From Zasmidium citrigriseum (Eukaryota > Ascomycota > Dothideomycetes > Mycosphaerellales > Mycosphaerellaceae): a stretch of 64,000 nucleotides of DNA. The stretch's first letter is position 1. Every line of letters begins with the position of its first letter. The notes under the pieces are model-generated. The model was given only the letters and a program-made list of their open reading frames with translations, searched no databases and had not been told where the DNA came from. Below are positions 59,481 to 64,000 of the stretch, piece after piece. The stretch covers positions 124,001 through 188,000 of the forward strand of contig NHNW01000060.1 of NCBI GenBank assembly GCA_002786025.1, given 5' to 3'. A program made the position numbers and the translations under genes.

Positions 59481-59841
59481 AGGGCAGGAAAGGACGCTCG
59501 ATGATGATGAATCTGCCTCGGGAACAGAAGTTCGTTGTTGTCTGGATTACTCTTCGCAATGACTGCTTGGAGGATGGGCGACTCAGGGAACGACTTCTAG
59601 CGATCCAAGCTTGACGCTTGATGAACATGAACGAAATGGAATGAATACCGTACGTCCGCCTTTCGCGAAAATGGTCTTCTTTCCTGCTTCCAACAGTCAC
59701 TTCAAACTATTACACCATCTCTTTCTTGCTGCCGTTGAGCACTACACCAAAAAAGAAACCTCCCTATCTATCATCAAAACGCCAAGGGGTCCCTAACACC
59801 TGCCTCTCTTCCCCTTTCCTCCTGATCTTCCTCTCCTCTCC
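59481..59841. other. No gene recognised
   Basis: 360 bp between convergent genes; 3' flanks. Confidence 0.5.
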
Positions 59842-60393
59842 TCATCTCATCCCCATCTTATACTTCCACACCGGCAATCCCAAGCTCGCCGCAGCCTCTT
59901 CATCGTGCCTTTTACGCCGCCTCGCATCCTGCTCTTCCTCCATCTTCTTCCTGCCGTATGCAGCTTGCCTTTCGAGGATATGCTGATCAATTTTCTTCCT
60001 GGCCGCGTCGACCGCTTTGTAGCCTGGGGCGCGCCTCATCTTGGGCTCTTTGGCTGGGGCTTTGGGAGGTTTCTTGGTCGGAGCTTTTGTCTTTTTGGAG
60101 GTGGTGACGGGCTTTTTCTTGCTCGCTGCTGCCGTCGGTTCCTTTGCGGTAGCGGCAGATTTCTTCTTCGTTACTTTAGTGGAGGTGGGCTTCTTCTTGG
60201 TTGCTGCGGTGGTTCGCTTCTTGGACGTGTTGGCTTTAGCTTTGGTCTTCTTGTTGTTGTCGTCGTCGCCGTAAAGATGTGCAGTCAAGTGCCGGTGGAT
60301 CTCGATGGCCCTTTGACGCGACTCTTGGTTTTTTCGAATGGCGATGCGTTCGCTTGTGCGGGTTGGGGGGCGTTCGGGTTTGAGTTTGGCCAT
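59842..60393 (-). CDS. Lys/Ala/Thr-rich basic protein, array copy 1
   Basis: 183 residues, intronless. It begins MAKLKPERPPTRTSERIAIR, nearly identical to the two downstream copies. The middle (residues 50-125) is a run of KK-T/A/P repeats resembling histone H1 tails. The C-terminus is a charged helical stretch (AARKKIDQHILERQAAYGRKKMEEEQ). No known domain is present. Very basic low-complexity composition suggests nucleic-acid or chromatin binding, which is inference. Confidence 0.65.
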   Translation of the reverse strand: MAKLKPERPPTRTSERIAIRKNQESRQRAIEIHRHLTAHLYGDDDNNKKTKAKANTSKKRTTAATKKKPTSTKVTKKKSAATAKEPTAAASKKKPVTTSKKTKAPTKKPPKAPAKEPKMRRAPGYKAVDAARKKIDQHILERQAAYGRKKMEEEQDARRRKRHDEEAAASLGLPVWKYKMGMR

Positions 60394-60874
60394 GCTAAGG
60401 ATTGGACCGAGGAGAGATGAGTTGTGATACGATTGGGATGAACGGGAAGGTCACCTTTGAAGATGAGAAGTTTAGAAGGAGAGACGATTGTGGCAATAGG
60501 GATGTGCAGAGAGGGGAAGTGATATCGATGTCAATCGCTTCTGTTGTTTTGGCTCCTCAGACTTGGAGAATGTGGAAATCGATAATCTACATTCCTCTCG
60601 TGCAACCAATTAGAGACGGCGTTTCCTAACGACAATGGCTGCTCCTTCGGGATGGCCTTCTTGAGAGCAGCCTTGTTCTTAGTCGTAGCCTTCTCGAGAT
60701 CAATCGTCAAGTGAACTTGTACCTCCCAAGAGAATCGTTATCATACTCTCAGTCACATCTCTCGTATAACTCAAGCCATCAAGGTCCCCTTCCTCCTACT
60801 CTCGTATACATGGAGCATTCTCATAGTACTCATCCTATTAGCCACCACCTCAAGTCTCTCCGGCCAGCGATGCC
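60394..60874. repeat. Array spacer with a coding relic, copy A
   Basis: About 480 bp between paralogues 1 and 2. The segment 60519-60625 is clearly related in sequence and order to 61485-61592. The segment 60640-60720, read on the minus strand, gives a short Lys/Ala-rich piece (KATTKNKAALKKAIPKEQ) that resembles an eroded paralogue. Confidence 0.55.
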
Positions 60875-61318
60875 CTATCGACCATAATTCGCAAGAATCC
60901 CACTCAAAGGCCCTCCTTTCGTCTTCGACGCCGCCTTCTTCTTCTTCTTCCCAGCCACTGGGACTTTCTTGATCTTCGGTGCTGGCGCCCTCTTCTTACT
61001 CGCAGTAGCTTGCTTCTTGGGCTTTCCAGGACTCGAATTGCGCCCATGCGTCAGGTCTGTCAACGCACTGATTTTCTCCGCCACGTCTTGCGCGAGATCC
61101 TCCCTTGTTTTGGCGGATTGCTTGGCCCCGGCGGCTGACCTTTTCGTCGCGGTGCCTTTCTTGGAAGGCTTTACATCTTCGGTGCCCATAAGGTGTGCCA
61201 TGTAGCGCATGTGGGCTTTTTCGGCTGCTATCTTTGCATCATGGACTTTTTTGCCGCGGGCTTCGTCGAGGCGTGCGCTGCGGCGGGTTGGGGTGCGTTC
61301 GGGTTTGAGTTTGGCCAT
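60875..61318 (-). CDS. Lys/Ala-rich basic protein, array copy 2
   Basis: 147 residues, intronless. It starts MAKLKPERTPTRRSARLDEA and continues with KKVHDAKIAAEKAHMRYMAHLMGTEDVKPSKKG. Then follows a short region AEKISALTDLTHGRN and a basic tail KKKKKAASKTKGGPL. The DNA around the start codon is almost identical to copy 1 (a 24-bp block ending at the ATG), showing recent tandem duplication. The function is unknown; a basic, possibly chromatin- or RNA-binding protein. Confidence 0.65.
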   Translation of the reverse strand: MAKLKPERTPTRRSARLDEARGKKVHDAKIAAEKAHMRYMAHLMGTEDVKPSKKGTATKRSAAGAKQSAKTREDLAQDVAEKISALTDLTHGRNSSPGKPKKQATASKKRAPAPKIKKVPVAGKKKKKAASKTKGGPLSGILANYGR

Positions 61319-61860
61319 GGTTGGTGGATAGAATTGTCTGGAGGGATAGAACGAGGTCAGCGTTGACGTGAGGGAAGGTGGATGGGAAGTTTACCCTTTA
61401 ATCTCTGGAATGTCAAGACAGACAAGCTCAACAGCACAGGCTGCAATTGTCGAGAGGAGTCGAGGCCAAGTACAGGGAAAGGATCATGATATCAATCGCA
61501 GCGATTGTTTTGGGATCCAAACATCGAGAATGTGAAACCCCAGTGATCTGCATTCCTCGAAAGCAAGCGACCAATTTTAGACGGCGGCTCCTGACGAGAT
61601 CGCTATTTCTTCGTAGCAGATTTCGTGGAAGCAGCCTTGCTCGCTGCAGTACCGGTAGTCTTGAAAGCAAGCTCGCCATCAGGCTCAGCAGGCTAGCTCG
61701 CATTAGCGGCAATAGACTCCGTCGCCTTCGTCTCCCTCTCCTCCGTGTCCTACTCTAACAGTTGATCTCCGCTCGCGGACTTGAGCCCCGGCCTCGGGGC
61801 AATCAATTGCAGCGTAAAATGCCCTCGAACGTCCCATGGATTTGTCTCGTCTCAAGACCT
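61319..61860. repeat. Array spacer with a coding relic, copy B
   Basis: About 540 bp between paralogues 2 and 3. 61485-61592 matches the spacer at 60519-60625. On the minus strand 61611-61745 reads ERETKATESIAANAS, a stop, then FKTTGTAASKAASTKSATKK and a stop. This is consistent with the broken 3' end of a further paralogue. Confidence 0.55.
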
Positions 61861-62751
61861 TCACATAGCCAAGTGTTCTCTGAACTCCTCCTTGTCCCTC
61901 CTCGCCTCCTCACGCCTCCTCCAACTCGCCTTCGCATCCCGCCAGCCCGCGAACTCGAGAGCCTGCTTCGGTTTCAGCGGCCTGGTATAGCCTTTCTCGA
62001 GCGCGAACTGGGCTTCTTCCTCACGGGACTCATCGAAGGTCCTGGGGATCGCCGAAGGGTTGGTGGAGGCCCATTTGGAAGTGTCCTTGCTCGCGACAGC
62101 TTTCCCCTTCTTCCACAACTCAAACTCGCTCAGCTGCGCCTTCGTCGGTTTACCAGTTCTTGACTTGGGCAATTTGTGCAATCTAGCAAATTCCTCGAAC
62201 TCCGGATCGATCTGCTCAGGGGCTGCTGCGGGGGCAGGCTTCTTCTTCCTCTTCCGTGCTTCTTTTGCGGCGACTTGCTCTGCGAAGGTCATCCGCGTGT
62301 AGAGGCCCTTCGTCTTCTTGACGCCGTTGTAGGAACGTTCGAGCCATTCGGGGCCGGCGGTGATTTTCTCTTTGGGGGAGGTGGGTGCTGCGGCTTTCTT
62401 TGGTTTGGTTGTTGTGGGTTTCTTCTTTGCTGCGGCGGTGGGTTCAGGGGCACTCTTGGCTTTGGTTGGTGGTGGTTTCTTGGGCTTCGTTGCGGCAGGT
62501 TTCTTAGCCTTCGTTGTCGTAGCTTTCGTAGGTTTCTTGATGCCAGCCGCACTCTTCCCCTTCACCGTCGCGGGTTTTCTCGTGGTTGTAGTACGTTTCT
62601 CCGTTGTAGTGGCTTTTGGTTTGGGTTTCGATGCTGCAGTCTGTTTCTGGGATGTTTCGATAGCTTTCTGACGCTGCTTGGCTGTCGTCTCGAGCGCTTT
62701 GATGCGGGAGCTTCGGCGGATGGGAGGCCGTTCTGGTTTGAGTTTTGCCAT
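61861..62751 (-). CDS. Lys/Ala/Pro-rich basic protein, array copy 3 (longest)
   Basis: 296 residues, intronless. It starts MAKLKPERPPIRRSSRIKAL, has a long KP/KA/TT-rich basic region to about residue 145, and then a more ordered C-terminal half. The latter includes WLERSYNGVKKTKGLYTRMTFAEQ, EFARLHKLPKSRTGKPTKAQL, SAIPRTFDESREEEAQFALEKGY and FAGWRDAKASWRRREEARRDKEEF. Copies 1 and 2 lack most of that half, so they look like shortened derivatives. No known domain. Chromatin or nucleolar association is a guess from composition. Confidence 0.7.
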   Translation of the reverse strand: MAKLKPERPPIRRSSRIKALETTAKQRQKAIETSQKQTAASKPKPKATTTEKRTTTTRKPATVKGKSAAGIKKPTKATTTKAKKPAATKPKKPPPTKAKSAPEPTAAAKKKPTTTKPKKAAAPTSPKEKITAGPEWLERSYNGVKKTKGLYTRMTFAEQVAAKEARKRKKKPAPAAAPEQIDPEFEEFARLHKLPKSRTGKPTKAQLSEFELWKKGKAVASKDTSKWASTNPSAIPRTFDESREEEAQFALEKGYTRPLKPKQALEFAGWRDAKASWRRREEARRDKEEFREHLAM

Positions 62752-63125
62752 GGTTGGGATATTGTGATATGTCGAGTTGACTGGGCTGTTGGGGATGTCT
62801 GTGGGTCTTGAACGTTAGTGTTGGGTGTTGAGTGTCTAGAACAACACGTACCTGTGATTGTCTCGCAAGACCGCGCAGTGAATGATGGGAGTAGACACAA
62901 CCCTTCACCAAGAGAGACCTGGAGCGAGAGAAAGGATGCACACAAATAAAGCTTTTGTCCATACCTCCCTACAGTCTACCCATCCTGCCAAGCGCCACCA
63001 GAATGTTTACCCCAAGTCGTCCCCAAAACACCATCAGGAATGTAGAGCGCTAACTTTACATTCCTCAAATCAGATGCATAGTCTCATTTCCGCATGATCA
63101 GCATGGCCGAATCCGCCAGGCTTTC
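62752..63125. other. No gene recognised
   Basis: About 370 bp between the array and the 3' end of the glutamate dehydrogenase gene; promoter of array copy 3 and 3' flank. Confidence 0.5.
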
Positions 63126-64000
63126 CTATTGCGAGCCGTTGACCAGATGCGCCATGCGTTGGTTCATGAAAGCAAAGAAGCTGACAGGGCTCGCCGAAAT
63201 GCCCATGGTATAAATAAAGCGACTGGCGAGGAAGCTGCCGAAGATGGCGCGGAGGTAGTTCTCGGGCACCTGGTTCACATGTTAGCGTTGCCGTTCGAAA
63301 GTGAAATTTGCTTGCATGAACTTACCCGCTCGAGAATCTTCTCCAGTCCAATCTTCTGCAACAGCAAGTTCGGCAGGGCATCGTTGAGGACGCTGATGCG
63401 CAGTGGGATGTTGTTCCACAAGTCCGTCTTCTGCAACTCCTCGTCCATGTTCGTGATGGCCGTGCTAAGCTCGTCGCTGAGAAGACTCCTCTCCTTGCCA
63501 GTCGCTTCATGTTCGCGCCAGATAGCCTCGAATTCGAGACGGGCGTTCTCCTGGATGACCTTCTGCACTTGTTGAACGTAGTCCTTGTAGAATTGGGGAA
63601 CAGTCCCGTCCGCACCAACGCACATGTTCTCGATGAAGCTCTTGTCGTCGAAGGAGAGGGATGCCAGGACTTCGAGGGATGAGCTGGTGACACCACCCTT
63701 GTTGGCTGAAGCGTCCTTGAAGACAACGCAACCCACCTTTTCCAGACGCAGCTTGGCTTCTTGCGTGATGAAGAGGTTCGCGCCTTCGACAATGTATGGG
63801 ATCGTAGGCTTGCCCTTGGAGATGAGCTTGCTTGCGCTGCTGTAATCGATGGATTCGGGTCGGCCTCCGCAAGGTACAAATACGTCGTATTTCTCGGTAT
63901 CTCGCAGGTGGAAAGTGTTGCGGAAAGTCGTCCCGTTGTTGACGATCTCGCCAGATGGCAGCGTGACGTTGTTCTCTTCGACAAGCACGCGGTAGCCGTC
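63126..64000 (-). CDS. GDH2: NAD-specific glutamate dehydrogenase, C-terminal part (runs off the window)
   Basis: Only the C-terminal ~270 residues lie inside the window: the exon continues past 64000, ends at 63326, and a 56-nt intron (63325-63270) leads to the last exon 63269-63126. Recognisable text includes FVPCGGRPESIDYSSASKL, PYIVEGANLFITQEAKLRLEKVGCVVFKDASANKGGVTSSSLEVLASL, and PLRISVLNDALPNLLLQKIGL. These belong to the ~115-kDa fungal NAD-GDH, which deaminates glutamate to 2-oxoglutarate when amino acids are the nitrogen source. The protein ends FFAFMNQRMAHLVNGSQ. The catalytic lysine region is outside the window. Confidence 0.95.

Overview
The window is nuclear DNA of a filamentous ascomycete, most likely a Dothideomycete. 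Many genes carry several short GT-AG introns (about 45-90 nt) with CTAAC/CTGAC-like branch sites. The gene set is typical of Pezizomycotina: an AUR1 inositol-phosphorylceramide synthase, a DUF6594 protein, a 2EXR/F-box-like protein, a DOPA-dioxygenase-like protein and a secreted beta-propeller. One transposon shows RIP-style C-to-T decay. The genus assignment is inference; no rRNA or other barcode lies here.

Layout. 0.7-2.7 kb: a UPF1-like helicase relative with eroded motifs. 2.9-4.3 kb: an MDR oxidoreductase (minus). 5.0-5.5 kb: an RCR-like small membrane protein (minus). 6.9-12.1 kb: ARL8 GTPase (minus) divergent from RPA135, the second-largest subunit of RNA polymerase I. 12.5-16.0 kb: a small membrane protein, a multi-exon 2EXR-type protein with a predicted C-terminal membrane segment, and an RWD/RWDD2-like protein. 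17.0-19.4 kb: a secreted PD40 beta-propeller. 19.5-22.2 kb: an Old Yellow Enzyme homologue lacking its usual substrate-binding pair, and an AhpD-like protein. 22.5-23.5 kb: two intron-containing tRNA genes, Val(AAC) and Tyr(GTA). 24-26 kb: a PTR2 peptide transporter.

28-35 kb holds a DOPA-dioxygenase-like gene, a DUF6594 membrane protein, the mitochondrial ribosomal protein uL11m and AUR1. 36.1-38.8 kb is a RIP-ruined hAT-like transposon with no ORF of 60 codons. 40.5-44.3 kb: a Swi5/Ace2-type zinc-finger regulator divergent from the ubiquitin-eS31 fusion gene. 44.8-48.3 kb: an F-box pseudogene with one in-frame TAA, a GST-like protein and proteasome subunit RPN12. After a 3.9 kb stretch with no recognisable gene come a GBP2/HRB1-like three-RRM protein (nine coding exons, one of them 8 nt), an SLC25 carrier and a PIN/NYN-type protein. 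59.8-62.8 kb is a tandem array of three Lys/Ala-rich basic paralogues. The window ends inside the NAD-specific glutamate dehydrogenase gene (minus, 5' part missing).

Most genes are unlinked housekeeping functions (Pol I, ribosome, proteasome, sphingolipid synthesis, vesicle traffic, mRNA export); no secondary-metabolite cluster is seen. The most notable structures are the tRNA-Val gene whose D-loop is interrupted by a 56-nt insert with spliceosomal-intron hallmarks, the 8-nt microexon and adjacent GC-AG intron of the GBP2-like gene, the point-broken F-box gene, the motif-eroded helicase and OYE proteins, and the paralogue array.
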